DNA from: Sistotremastrum niveocremeum HHB9708
Lineage: Eukaryota > Basidiomycota > Agaricomycetes > Sistotremastrales > Sistotremastraceae
Reading direction: 5' to 3'
DNA: 64,000 nt
NCBI GenBank assembly: GCA_001630475.1
Contig: KV419436.1
Span: 184,625-248,624 of the forward strand
Below the pieces are notes generated by a model. It was not told where the DNA came from and did no database searches. It saw only the letters and a program-made list of their open reading frames with translations. Shown piece after piece: positions 38,409 through 49,800 of the stretch (position 1 is the first letter of the stretch; each line of letters opens with the position of its first letter). The translations under genes were made by a program, and so were the position numbers.

Positions 38409-39548
38409 ATGACAACGACCAAGAAAGAGGTATGGTCCATCGACACATCATCATCCGATGTCTCACTGACTTAGCCCTTATCTCGGAAGGGGAAATCGGG
38501 ACATCCACGAAAGTCTCGTAGTGTTATCTTCCGGATTCGAAGAGCTGTCGCGCGTTGGATTGCACCGGTCAATTTCTTGGTTGAAGAGGAAGAACTTGTA
38601 CGCTATTCTGAATGATCCGTGTACCAATCATATTCACGTTTCATACAGGTCTATCCCCCTCCTTACACATTAGCCACCCCACAGTACACCTCATCAGAAG
38701 ATCCCTCGAATTTCGACGTCCATGTAAGGTCAAGCGCAGGTATGTCTTTCATCGTTATCCTACAACCTCACCTCTCATTCCTACTCCTATTACAGAATCA
38801 GAGTCTTCTACATCGACGGCGGTTACTCCGGGTAAGTTTTCCTCTTGAGCAACTGTCATTCACATTCTGAAAGTAGTTCAGATATCAGGACGGCAGGGAC
38901 GTTAACAAACTTGCTTACCATAACGAGCGAAGGGAATATCTCAGGCGCTTGGCGTGTCGATCCCTCCATCGAAGTGCCGCATACACTCACGAATCCGAGG
39001 GTTTCCGCATCCCAAAATAGTCCCCGCAATCTGGATTTATGGAGCACGAAAGGGAGCATCGACGCTCGCATCGATGTCGTCTCAAATGATGACAGTGATG
39101 CACATATGAAATGCGTGATGCTGATTGAAAGTGAGGAAGGGACGATTATCCATCTTGTGAGTCCCCTTCCCTTTTCTCTCCGAGTTTCTTGCTTATCTTG
39201 CTGCTTCCTTTACAGACTCGAGAGAAAGCCGACGGATGCAGAATATTCCTCGACGCTAAATCAAAAGGGCCTATAACAGTGTACATCCCTCGATCGTTCA
39301 CTGGTCCCATTCGCACTCTGCACCCCACATGGAATGGCCTTCTTAGCTGGGATTCTCAAGTTGAGCCGGCAGTCATGACGTTCAAGGAAAGAGCGTATCC
39401 GCGATCGAGTCATTATTTTCATGGGGATTATGCCTCTAGCGGATATGTGGGCTGGAAAGAATGGGATGGAGATTATTTGATTGTGGGTAGTGGGAGTGAT
39501 AGTCCTGTGAAGATTTTATACACGGAGGACTCGGAGGGATGTCACTGA
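38409..39548 (+). CDS. DUF7330-type protein, copy 1
   Basis: Spliced plus-strand gene of about six exons, roughly 310 aa. The first exon (MTTTKKE) splices over a 48-nt intron to PLSRKGKSGH, then through GTACGC..TACAG to VYPPPYTLATP and on to the conserved domain (SEGNISGAWRVDPSIEVP, LDLWSTKGSIDARIDVV, GPITVYIPRSFTGP, SSHYFHGDY, GDYLIVGS). Alternating short beta strands with SxGxIxAxI patterns and the IPRSF.GP motif match the basidiomycete DUF7330 family as I remember it; function unknown. The N-terminal 40 residues are basic (RRAVARW) followed by an acidic patch. A second family member lies at 42982, with an AKR and an HNH gene between. Domain confidence is high; the 5' exon is less certain. 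Confidence 0.75.
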
Positions 39549-40132
39549 CTTACTGGGTTACTCAATGAATCGGAGCGTATTGAGTTTCATGGATTCAAAG
39601 CGTGCCACTTAGATTACTGTTTCAGGCCTCAACGCCGAAGAGCTCGTCGAAGACCATATACAGTTTGAAAGTCAGCCAACTTGAATCAGCTCAGTCTTCT
39701 GCTGCCGTTTCGGCCACCACCTCCCGTCGTCCAAACAGGCGTGCAGAGCGACGAAACAGCCATTATCATCAACGTTGGTCTCTTTCGGTCTCAAACGATG
39801 CGTGCCCGATACATGAAACAACAACGGCTGGGTCTTCGGTCATCCGCTGGCACTGGCGTGTCTCTCTGGCATGTCTGCTAGATTCCTGTCTTCTCGGCAT
39901 GCTAGCCTACCCTGGCCCCCGAAGCCGTTTTCATTGGATAGAATACAATGCCTTGCAGACGCGCAAGCTTTGCTATCGGCGCCGCTTGCCATGAGCGGCT
40001 TCGTCGAAGTAGAGGGGCCCCGGGTGGATGCTATAAAATGGAGAACTTTGAACAGGTCAGCTCCTCACACTTTTCTCCTCTCCTTGAGCTCGAACCTATT
40101 TTCTTAATCACTGAATACAGTAAATGATACAC
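39549..40132. other. Intergenic region
   Basis: About 580 bp; an open frame at 39602-39994 has no family features and is arginine/serine-rich in a way typical of non-coding GC-rich sequence. It probably holds the promoter of the AKR gene. Confidence 0.4.
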
Positions 40133-41454
40133 ATGTCTTCCGATACTCAATCAACTCCTGTCGAATACCGCCGTCTTGGAAATTGTGGCCTCAGGGTTTC
40201 TGTCCCCATAATCGGTGGGATGTGTCTCGGTGATACTCGGTGGCAGGTATGCTTAGGTTTCGCTGATTACTTTGTCCCATTAACGATACTGAGCAGTCCT
40301 GGGTCAAAAGCGAGGACGAAGCTTTGCCAATGCTTAAAGCGGCATGGGACAGGGGCATCAATACCATCGAGACAGCCGACGTATATTCCAATGGCGAATC
40401 TGAGAGGATCATCGGCAAATTCATCAAGAAGGTCAGTCTATCCTGTCCCTATAGGCTGTATCACGCAGAGGCTCAACGAAACTCAGTACAACATCCCTCG
40501 ATCCAAGCTCGTCATCCTAGGCGGCTGCGGCCTCCTCGTCTCCGACACACCCACCGACATCACATGGTTCAAACCCCACCTCTCCAATCTCCCCCAATAC
40601 GTCAATCAATCCGGTCTCTCGCGTCAATCCATCTTTCACGCCATCGACGAGTCTCTCAAGCGCTTAGGAACGGATTACATCGATCTTTATCAAGTGGGAC
40701 GATTCGATTATAATACGCCTGTGGAAGAGACTATGGAAGCTCTTCATGATCTTGTGAAGATGGGGAAAGTGAGGTATATTGGGGCGAGTTCGATGTGGGC
40801 TTGGCAGTTTGCTTGGATGAATCATGTTGCGGAGTTGCGTGGATGGACCAAGTTTGTTTCGATGCAGAGCCAGTATTCGCTGCTTTATCGTGAGGAGGTC
40901 GGTTCTCTTGTCTTCTTTTGTGAGCTTCGATGCTGATGATGATACGATATAGGAACGCGAGATGAACGCATATTGCAACAAATTCGGAATCGGCCTCATC
41001 CCTTGGGGACCGATGGCAGATGGCCGTCTCACTCGACCCCTCAATTCATCGTCAACCACGCGGAACGATGCTTATCAAGCCTCTGGGTTGCGCAGGAAGC
41101 ATTCAGAAGCTGATGAGGAGATAATCAAACGTGTTGAAGAGATTGCGAAGAAGAGGGGGTGGAAAATGGCACAAGTCGCACTGGCGTGGGTTGGAGGTAA
41201 AGTTTGCAGTCCGATCGTTGGTGTTACTTCGGTGAGTTCATGAATGCATTACCCATGTGTCCTCGATCTTGACGTGTCGGCCATAGATCGAGAGAGTACA
41301 TGAGGCGATTTTCACTGGAAAGACGCTGAAGGAAGAAGAGATCAAATATCTTGAAGAACCGTGAGTGTCTCTTGAGGGTTCTCATATCGGACGTATGAAA
41401 GGCTCAACGAACTTCGCTAGGTACCAAGCCAAACCCATTGTCGGATTTCATTGA
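40133..41454 (+). CDS. Aldo-keto reductase-like protein, copy 1, with replaced catalytic residues
   Basis: Six exons spanning 40133-41454, about 345 aa, the usual AKR length. It shows the fungal AKR barrel signature: LRVSVPIIGGM, AWDRGINTIETADVYSNGESERIIG (Asp and Tyr of the catalytic tetrad), LGTDYIDLYQV, VEETMEALHDLVKMGKVRYIGASSMWAWQ, SMQSQYSLLYREE, LIPWGPMADGRL, and a C-terminal cofactor region (SPIVGVTSIERVHEAI, LEEPY). Related fungal enzymes reduce carbonyls with NADPH. Two catalytic positions look replaced. The usual Lys in the (V/I)I.TK strand reads VILGGCG, and the usual His in Q.HRFD reads QVGRFD. The minus-strand paralogue at 62519 has replacements at the same two sites, so this is not a sequencing error. 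Activity may be lost or altered. An in-frame ATG at 40124 is an alternative start. Confidence 0.88.
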
Positions 41455-41776
41455 GGCCTTCGACGATCTTTCTTCCTGGTACTGTAACATCGTTGCGCTG
41501 GGTTGAATGATTTTGCATGACGCAAAGCTTCATAACACTATCACGAGATAGATAGAATGAAGAACAATGTATTCCGTTCATGGTAGACAGGTCATAGACA
41601 GGGATAAGATGCCAAAGTCCCCACACAATATGATATTCCTCGCGAGATTATTCTGCCGCACTCTGGACGAAAATCAGCCCTAGAGTTCTTTCAAGCTCAT
41701 CATTGACTGACCGACGGTCAAAGTGACAAACCAACAATCAGGGGGGTGCGTAGTCATGTTGTGATAGGTCTCTGAT

Positions 41777-42457
41777 TCATCTTTGCTTCGCGGCATATCT
41801 CCTCCATTTCTCAATATCTGGCCGCTCAAGGAGCTTCTCGACAGTATAATAGTATCTGGCAAGCTCTTCGCCGGATGACCCGTGATGAACAACATTGTGG
41901 CATGGTCTATGGAAATCCTTAGAAGAGATAAAGACCATATCGCGGAAACGTATGACGTACCGGCAAAGCCACGCAACGGAGCCCAACTGATCCTCTGGAT
42001 GCCATCCCCTCTTCTTCACCTTCTCATGCGTTGATTTCGGTATTAAATGATGATACGTCAACTTTATCTCCCTCTCGCATATTTCGCATTCTTTCGTTCT
42101 CGTCGAAGTCCATACGGGAGGTGGCGCGCATGCCTGAGGAATATAGGCTTTCAAAACATGTCGTACGAAATCTTGGGCGCTGTCGTCGTGATTTGGGTTG
42201 ATGTAGCCGTACGAGACTAAGGAATCAAAGACAGATAAAGGCAGTGAGTCGAGAGGAATGTCTGGAATGTCGTCTTCGGCAATAGGGGTCTCGTGCGACA
42301 GGCTGTGAATCGATGGCGGTAGTGCTGGCCATATTTCGGAAGTGAGATATTGGGCGAAGTCAACGAGGTCGTCGTTGGAGGCGGCGTCGCTAGCAGAAGT
42401 TTGTTTGAGGTCGAGGGTAAGGAGGCGTTGGGCGAGACAATCTTGGAACAAATCCAT
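41777..42457 (-). CDS. HNH-type zinc-motif protein
   Basis: Two exons (42457-41961, 41906-41777), 208 aa. The N-terminal 120 residues are acidic and unrecognised. The C-terminus carries a fungal HNH-like domain: CEICE, then YHHLIPKSTH, then WLCRPCHNVVHH, then a helical end (ELARYYYTVEKLLE). HNH folds bind a metal through paired cysteines and cut or bind nucleic acid; in fungi this short single-domain family has no assigned role that I know. The 54-nt intron is in frame and stop-free, so an unspliced product would carry 18 extra residues between the two halves of the CxxC/HNH motif and probably be inactive. It lies tail-to-tail with the AKR gene at 40133. Confidence 0.8.
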   Translation of the reverse strand: MDLFQDCLAQRLLTLDLKQTSASDAASNDDLVDFAQYLTSEIWPALPPSIHSLSHETPIAEDDIPDIPLDSLPLSVFDSLVSYGYINPNHDDSAQDFVRHVLKAYIPQACAPPPVWTSTRTKECEICEREIKLTYHHLIPKSTHEKVKKRGWHPEDQLGSVAWLCRYVIRFRDMVFISSKDFHRPCHNVVHHGSSGEELARYYYTVEKLLERPDIEKWRRYAAKQR

Positions 42458-42981
42458 CTCGATGTGAGTCACTCAGCTGGCCCCTAACCAAATCTTCAGC
42501 ACTCACGGTTCACCACATCTCAATCATTTGCTGGAGACTCTAATGCTGGCTTGTCGTTATCCCCACAAAGCTTTGGTTGGCCTTCCTCTTCGGCTGGTGG
42601 TGGTTGCTCTCGGCTAGCTGGCTTTCTCAAGTTTCTCTCCGACGAAGACCTGGGATCCTGGGTCCTTGATCTTGTTGTCACTACATTTCGATGCTTTCAA
42701 GTCAATTTATTGCTGGATTACGATTCGACAAGAGATATGTCTGGAGGGCACGTTCGTAGAAGGCTTACGCATCGAGCGATAGAACGGGCCGGGAATACAG
42801 TGAGTGCATTGCTCTATGGGCCCATGAACATCGCTCTCGCAATTTTCACAGGCGAGATAAATCAATCCTCCGTTTGGCACCGCCTTCTAGACCAGCTCTT
42901 TTGGTCTTTGTTTATCTCATGTGACGGCTCTCATCCACTTCACAAAGTGAATCCTACCATTCGAACACTCTCCGCTTCACG
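42458..42981. other. Intergenic region between divergent genes
   Basis: About 520 bp separating the HNH gene (minus) and the second DUF7330 gene (plus). An open frame of 144 codons at 42551-42985 overlaps the start of the DUF7330 gene in another phase and lacks any family feature, so I read this as a shared promoter region. Confidence 0.4.
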
Positions 42982-43893
42982 ATGAATGACTTGAAGGTAA
43001 GTATCTCTGTCATCAACTACCTAAGTTATCTGCTAACAGATCGAATGCATTTAGGATTTCATGAACCCTCCTCCTTATTCTCAGGATGACGTGGACGGAA
43101 AGAGAGCGAACGCTGGTAGGTAGTGCCAGTGTTCATCTCATTCACGAGCGTCAATCTGTGTTATAGATGCTTTCGAGTCACCCACAGAGATAACTGCTTC
43201 TACTGGTCCGTTCCGCTGAGTCTTTGCGTACCGGCGAGACGCTCAATGTCCTAATCGCCAGGAATCCGCACAAACTTTCTGAAGATACAAAGTGAAGGCG
43301 ATATCAAAGGCTCCTGGGGACTTGATCCTTCTATTCACCTCCCCCCTCTCGGTGTGAGACCCCGAGTCCACCCCAGTCTCAAATTTCCATGGAACCTTGA
43401 TATCTGGAGTTATAAAGGAAACGTCGAGGCCCGCATTAATATCGTAAAGGGATCGCACGATAATCCACGGGTTGCAGTGATGATATGGGGACAATCAAGC
43501 AACGTCGTTCGACTGGTATGTGCGCTATGTGATCCTCGAACGATATCATGAGTTGATGCTGATCCGGTATTGGGCGGATTCTAGACGAAGGAAGAGGGAT
43601 GTCCGGTCTGGCTTGATTGTGCAAGTCCGGGTCCGCTCACTGTGTATATCCCCCGTTCATTCCAAGGTCCATTCTTGACTGCTCATCCGAGATGGGACGG
43701 CCAGCTTACATTCGGTCCTGGCGTTGAGAATGAGTTGACGATTCTCCGTGAAGATGCCGCTCCGGCATTTAGCTCGTATTTTCATGGTTCGTATGATCCG
43801 AATGAATATTTGGATGCGAGAACGTGGTTAGGCGATGTGTTATCGGTTGGGAAAGGGGAGAAAAATACTATCAGGATCCTATACAGCGATTGA
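42982..43893 (+). CDS. DUF7330-type protein, copy 2
   Basis: Five exons. A five-codon first exon (MNDLK) splices to DFMNPPPYSQDDVDGK, then a short exon (DAFESPTEITAST), then the conserved domain (NFLKIQSEGDIKGSWGLDPSIHLP, LDIWSYKGNVEARINIV, PGPLTVYIPRSFQGPF, SSYFHGSY, GDVLSVGKGEKNTIRILYSD). All borders are GT-AG and phases join. It shares domain layout and the YIPRSF.GP motif with the copy at 38409. The N-terminus has a PPPY motif, as many family members do, which could bind a WW domain (inference). It is shorter than copy 1 because it lacks the basic N-terminal extension. Function unknown. Confidence 0.82.
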
Positions 43894-44025
43894 AACGGCT
43901 GCAGTCCCGTGTAAAGATGTAATTAATCGCTCTACTCTCCAAAATATAACGTTTGACATAACACGACGTCCTTGTATTGGGCGGAACATAAGATGCAAGG
44001 TCGCCGTAGTAAGTTTGAAAAAGAA

Positions 44026-44116
44026 CGTCACCTGTGCGATTCGAACACACGCGTGCAGAGCACATCCGCTGACCACGAATAGCAGGCGAACCCGTTAACC
44101 ACTCCGGCAAAGTGAC
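44026..44116 (-). tRNA. tRNA-Ser(GCU) with a 9-nt intron
   Basis: Minus strand, 91 nt, a class II tRNA. The acceptor stem GTCACTT pairs with AGGTGAC (one G-T). The D stem is CCG/CGG around GAGTGGTTAA. The anticodon stem TTCGC pairs with GCGGA. The loop reads CT-GCT-A, followed by a 9-nt intron TTCGTGGTC one base after the anticodon, the canonical intron site. A GC-rich variable arm (GTGC-TCT-GCAC) and a T arm GTGTG-TTCGAAT-CGCAC complete the cloverleaf. The long variable arm and GCT anticodon give serine. Discriminator base is G. Confidence 0.88.
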
Positions 44117-44477
44117 AGATCGAGGAAAGCCGAATTACCGACTGAACATAATATGCTCGCAATCCGACCGCAATAAAATTACCAATTTTGGCCACAATCT
44201 ACAAACATTGAATGCTTTTGAGTCTCGAGCTTCACCGTGACATGCCTATGGGACATTTAGATACATTTTATACATAATACAAGCATGAGAGATACATGCC
44301 AGTCCGGTGTAGAGCGCGTGTTTGTATATGTTGAAGTATCTAAATCTTGAACTACATGTGAAAAAATAAACAAACTCAGAAAAGCTGATCTGTCACCGGC
44401 CCCCCAACTTATTTTCGGGGACCGAGCCAGAAGAGAGGGACGAAGAGCTCAAGGACAAAGAGTTGTCACCCTTTGAT

Positions 44478-45251
44478 TCAACTCCCCTGCTGAGCTCCGA
44501 CATCACATGTCGGATGCTTAGAACGAGGGGATGAAGATCTTCCTTCTAGGGCGGGGGATGTTTCGCAGCTCAGGAGAGCGGGGTTGGCAGGTATTTCCGG
44601 ATAATGAGGCGCTGTAAGCGCGAGAAAGGTATCTCCGCGCTCAGATCGACGACTCTCGTATTTCTTCACGCCACATGATACTTTGTGTGCCGCGTAGAAA
44701 TCGCAGTCTTTTTGAGCTGCGCTGCGAGAACGCAGAGCAGTTGTCAAATCAAAGGCACACTGCGACTTTGAGAGACTAATGGAGGGCTTTTCCCTACTCG
44801 TCTCACGCCTCCGCTTTCTCCCCTTTCCTAGTATTTTTCTGTCTTCGTCGTCCGAACTTTGGCAAAGTGAAGTTCCTGTGTTGCGAGGGATATCCTGGAA
44901 GCCTCCACATGTTTGAACATCACTCGAATTTCTCGTAAATTCGCTCGCGGCCGCATAGTAGGGGTAAAAATCACAACTGTGCTCGTTGGCACGGTAAGAC
45001 TGACCCGTCACGTGGGGCGGTGCTTTGGAAACCCGACCTGTCTCTGCGGGCCACTTCAACGGATATGAGTGAAGAGGTTGTCTCGCATGATAATCGAGAG
45101 GAGATTGTGGAGATTGAGGAGGTGTGTTTTGCGTCCGGGAGTTAGGAGGTTGGAGATGGAGTGGGAGGTGAGCAAATGGGTCGGGGTTAGGTGTGTCCGG
45201 TTGTGGGGTATCGTTCTCATTTGGTCGAGTCGCAACTGATGAAGAACTCAT
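44478..45251 (-). CDS. Hypothetical, probably disordered protein
   Basis: Single open frame of 257 codons from an ATG with no introns needed. Composition is Ser/Pro/Arg-rich, with a Pro-rich N-terminal third (PQPDTPNPDPFAHLPLHLQ), an Arg/Lys cluster near residue 147 (KGRKRRRETSREK) that could be a nuclear localisation signal, and no hydrophobic helix or known domain. I do not recognise it. Length and codon composition favour a real gene over chance; its neighbours (tRNA on one side, transposon edge about 1 kb on the other) say nothing about role. Confidence 0.55.
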   Translation of the reverse strand: MSSSSVATRPNENDTPQPDTPNPDPFAHLPLHLQPPNSRTQNTPPQSPQSPLDYHARQPLHSYPLKWPAETGRVSKAPPHVTGQSYRANEHSCDFYPYYAAASEFTRNSSDVQTCGGFQDIPRNTGTSLCQSSDDEDRKILGKGRKRRRETSREKPSISLSKSQCAFDLTTALRSRSAAQKDCDFYAAHKVSCGVKKYESRRSERGDTFLALTAPHYPEIPANPALLSCETSPALEGRSSSPRSKHPTCDVGAQQGS

Positions 45252-46311
45252 AGCGATGACGGAGGGAGCGAAGAATGATACGAATGGGAGGTGGGCTACT
45301 TATTCCTTTGGGTAGTACTGGAAGGGTGTTACCATCAGTAGTTGACTCTGCGGCGCTTAGAATTTCATACTGGATGTAGATCCTGACGGCAGACTTTTGG
45401 CGTCAGTGAGCCTATAGGGGGATGCACGCGCTCGATGGACCCATCGAGGGCGGACGAGAGACGAATCAGAACCCTAGATTTACAAACGCCACGAGCGGAC
45501 AAGTCAATGAGATCTTCCTCAATCACATTTTCGCCTCCGGTAATCCAACTAAATAGCGGTGAGAACCCGTTCTATTTTCGGCCGAACGAGGTCCGAAGGG
45601 CACTAGTACCATTTACTCGGTTCTGGGACCTGTGCTGGACCTATGAAATGCTCATCCGAGTGATCTCAGCCTGAACTACCTAAATATGAGTTTAGCTCGA
45701 GAAGTCCTTCAAATTTGACGCCCACATCCTTGACGCAATTTCATCCATATCTGGATAACGCAAGTGCCATACTTTTATTTGATTTCCTAGTTTTAAGATC
45801 CAATTCTGTGAGTTCTCGGTGGTCGGCGCCCTAACACTTCAGAGCGGCACTTCGCTGATACCGACCTTGTGACTTGACTGAGAGTTTTCTCTCATTTTGG
45901 GGTCACGGAATTCATGGCTTCGTGAGATAACATGGGCGCCACTGGCAAGGTTCAAATGTCGGAGTTTCAATAATCGTTGGCATGCCTGAACGGAGAATTA
46001 CGGCAGGGCTTATAAGAAGTCCGTCAAGGGGACTGTCGAGATGGTCATGTTACTAGATTTTTATCGGATTCTTGGACTATGCTGTTTGATCACCTTGTGG
46101 GGTGGACCTTAAGAAAGCAAAAAGGGCGAAAGAGGGAAACTCGGCTTTCTTCGAGATAAAGGTGCGTTAGAAGCGCAAGCCCTTATCCCGAGGATGTAGT
46201 AGCCGGAGCCTTGTATTATAGCCTTATATATTACAAAGGATGTTGGCCGTACGGAATTAATCAGGATATGGTCTGACCGGTAGAGTACTGTACCAGAATG
46301 AGCCCTGTGAG
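45252..46311. other. Intergenic region up to the transposon edge
   Basis: About 1 kb with no supported gene; a 79-codon frame at 45435 is unconvincing. The first 100 bp should hold the promoter of the minus-strand gene ending at 45251. Confidence 0.4.
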
Positions 46312-46336
46312 TACATCAGTAAAATCGGGACCGGCC
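46312..46336 (+). repeat. Left terminal inverted repeat
   Basis: Begins TACATCAGTAAAAT and ends CCGGCC; it matches the reverse complement of 60700-60724 at 22 of 25 bases, with mismatches at positions 15, 18 and 19. Confidence 0.82.
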
Positions 46337-46640
46337 TAACGAGCCTCCGTAGCCGTTCATAGCCGCTTAGTCAACCATAGCAACCCCCCGATTCCATGGA
46401 ACTAGGAACCGAAAGGAGGTGATTACGTGGCACTTTGGACCCTCAGGCGCAGGGTTCAAAGCGTTCCATAGCGTTCCATAGCGTTCCCTTTTCCATACAG
46501 AGACTCCATAGTTGCCGAGGCGGACTTTATAGCCTTCTTTATCGCGTCCTGCGCCCTAAGCACGCTTTACCACTTTCGAACTCGCCAAAGGCTCCATAGC
46601 AGTGTATAGACCGTACGAGAGACCCGCCAGAATTCCATAT
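46337..46640. repeat. Left subterminal repeats
   Basis: Repeated TTCATAGCC / GTTCCATAGC / CTCCATAG units (near 46358, 46464, 46474, 46506, 46592), including a short tandem GCGTTCCATA array. The same motif appears mostly inverted in the right subterminal zone. In CACTA-like elements such motifs bind the transposase. Confidence 0.7.
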
Positions 46641-46808
46641 ATAATATTATTTATCACTGTAATATACCAGCAGATCATTCCTTCGACGTGTTAAAGCAGA
46701 ATCAATAAACTATCTAACTGAATCTCGTTGTACAGAATCTCAATCGAGGGAGTAGATTGTTGAAAATCCCCAGCGCAGTACCTAGGGCGGAGGACGCGAT
46801 AAGGAAGG

Positions 46809-49800
46809 CTAGTCCATGTCACTTGTGGCATTCTCGTCGCCTTGTGGTCCATCAATTTCTTCGGTTTCGCCGTTGCTGGAGGAAGTCGAAGATGAACGGG
46901 CGCGAGGTGAAGTTGAAGGCCGCCGTTGCGACGGGCCAGCGGAAGGGAGGCGGGAAGGTCCAGCAGAAGGGGCAGGCTCCGATTGAGGCCTGCTCAAATT
47001 GACGGAGATGGGTTGTCGAGGCGGCTTTGCAGTTTGGGGAGCACTAGGGAGAGAGCACGAATTAAGAAATCAACGGACAAGAACACTGACGGATAATGAA
47101 CGTACCCGTCGGAAGCCCACTCCTCAAGCTGCGCCCTCAACAGAGGGCCATAGAAAGGGTCTTCGTCAACTTTTCGAAGTCCATCCATGATGTTAGTATA
47201 CGCGGACTCGTACTCGTCGCCCGAGAACTGGAGACTTGTGTTCTGGTAGCCAAGCAGCCATTGATCGAGACCAAAAGACAACTGAAGGTCGGATTAATGT
47301 TTTGGCAAAGTCGTGACAAGATACCACATACCGCAGTAGCAGCAAGACCAACGGCAGCCAGAGGTACCGATTTCGCAAAATATGCCGGAAATCGCTTCGC
47401 GATACATTCGTTGCCGTAGTAGGCTTGCTTCACCACCTGCCTCAAACCATCATTCCCAAAGTTTTGCGCGATACCCTTGTGCATGAATCAGTCACGGATC
47501 ACGATGGTCGACTACTCCACTCACTTTCACCGGCTTGCCGTGGAGGAATGCTCCATCCTTGAGGTATGACTCGACTTTGCGAGTGATCGCCTCCCGTTTG
47601 GCTTGGACCGTGAGATGCTTGGTTTTGAGGGACTCGACTTTATAGTGGCTTACGACTACTTTCAGGGCGATATCCCTGACCTTTCCGCGGGCTCCAGGGA
47701 TGACGTTGAGGATCTATACAAGACTGAGACAGTGCCAGTAAACAATAATAACGACCTACATAGTTTTTCATGTGGTCGTCGATTTCGTATCCAGCTAAGA
47801 TGAATGAATACAATGACATAACCGCATAGACATGAGACTTACGTTCCAGCTTAACCTTTGATAGCTTCGCAAGGCGGACACCTTCAAGCAGACACTCATG
47901 CGCTTCCTGTCTTCCAGTCGACTTTGTGATCCACGGGCAGTCCGTATAAACCGTACAACGGATTACCCATGTCGCTTGGTTCAGGAGCCATCTCCATCCA
48001 TCTGGGTAATATTGAAGCTGATCTGGGGGGATTGATCTGTCGGGGTCCAGTTTTGAGTTGCGTGGAGCGCGAGTTGGCGCCTTATCTTCGGTATCTGCGG
48101 GAATATCGACGTCGTCGGTGACGCTCGGGGCACTGTGGTGGTTCTTCTTCTTCTTTTTCTTGGAAAGGTCTCTTTTCTTTCCCTTCTTCGACGTGTTTTC
48201 ACCTTCCGGTGCTGACGCGTTTTCGCCTTCCAGTGCTGGAGGAACTGGCATGCCATTGCGGCTGTGGTGGTCATCCAGGACATTACCCGATCCAATGGTT
48301 GTAAGTCGGCCTATACAAAGAATCGATTAATCGCGAATGAGACCGATGTTCTGCGCACGCTTACCAGGAACAAGAAGGGTTGCGGATCCTTCTCCATTCG
48401 TCCCCTGAAAAGTGAAAATTAATTGTGCTTGCGAGTCCTAGCTCAATGTTCGGCACCTGTTGACGATTTATTTCGCGATTGATATTTTCGTCGGCGGTCG
48501 GGTAATCTAAACGGTGACACAATTCTGATAAATGGCCAATGAAAGGAAAGAAACGTCTCACCTAAGGTTTAACACGAGTCCATACTTGCCATACCTGGGT
48601 ACCTGTGGCAGGTACCTCCCTGCTTTTTTCAGGGCCTGAGCTCATACTTGCCTCCAAAAAAACCCCAAAATCAGGTACTCATACCTGGGTACCTGCCTGT
48701 TTTCCCTAATAAAAACAGCAGGTACCTGGTCCAAGTACCTGCTTGGTCAGTGTTTTTTCCAAAAAGTTGATACTTGGTACTTGCCCCTTGCTTAGTAAGC
48801 AGGTACCTTGCCAGGTATACCTGCAGGTACCTGTTTTTTGCCTGGACTCGTGTTAAACCTTAGTCTCACCATTAAGATTGCCCACGGATACTTGAGGTGC
48901 CCTGCCAGGTTCAGCGACACTCAGCGTCGTAGCTAAGTCGTGATTATTGTTAGTGTTTGAAAGTCGGGTCAGGTCAGGTTTTGGGCACCTCCGAGGTGAT
49001 GACTGCAACTTCTAGTGGTCATGGTCATGAGATTTTGCCATGACCATGACTGCTAGCGGTTGTGGTCTTGCCAAAACTGGGTGACCATGACCAGACTTTG
49101 ACCAGTCTTTGTGGTCATGACCTCAAAAAAGTCCTAAATCTCCACTTTTTAATACTTAATCTGGTTTGTTGGACCTCATATATGATGTATATGACAAGCA
49201 GAACACNNNNNNNNNNNNNNNNNNNNNNNNNNNNNNNNNNNNNNNNNNNNNNNNNNNNNNNNNNNNNNNNNNNNNNNNNNNNNNNNNNNNNNNNNNNNNN
49301 NNNNNNNNNNNNNNNNNNNNNNNNNNNNNNNNNNNNNNNNNNNNNNNNNNNNNNNNNNNNNNNNNNNNNNNNNNNNNNNNNNNNNNNNNNNNNNNNNNNN
49401 NNNNNNNNNNNNNNNNNNNNNNNNNNNNNNNNNNNNNNNNNNNNNNNNNNNNNNNNNNNNNNNNNNNNNNNNNNNNNNNNNNNNNNNNNNNNNNNNNNNN
49501 NNNNNNNNNNNNNNNNNNNNNNNNNNNNNNNNNNNNNNNNNNNNNNNNNNNNNNNNNNNNNNNNNNNNNNNNNNNNNNNNNNNNNNNNNNNNNNNNNNNN
49601 NNNNNNNNNNNNNNNNNNNNNNNNNNNNNNNNNNNNNNNNNNNNNNNNNNNNNNNNNNNNNNNNNNNNNNNNNNNNNNNNNNNNNNNNNNNNNNNNNNNN
49701 NNNNNNNNNNNNNNNNNNNNNNNNNNNNNNNNNNNNNNNNNNNNNNNNNNNNNNNNNNNNNNNNNNNNNNNNNNNNNNNNNNNNNNNNNNNNNNNNNNNN

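Noticed and set aside
39602-39994. 130-codon frame after the first DUF7330 gene
   Set aside because: Arg/Ser-rich, no family features, no homologue in the window.
42551-42985. 144-codon plus-strand frame before the second DUF7330 gene
   Set aside because: Overlaps the well-supported DUF7330 start in another phase and lacks any motif.
46464-46500. Tandem GCGTTCCATA units as a CRISPR-like or satellite array
   Set aside because: Three short units without spacers; explained better as subterminal repeats of the transposon.
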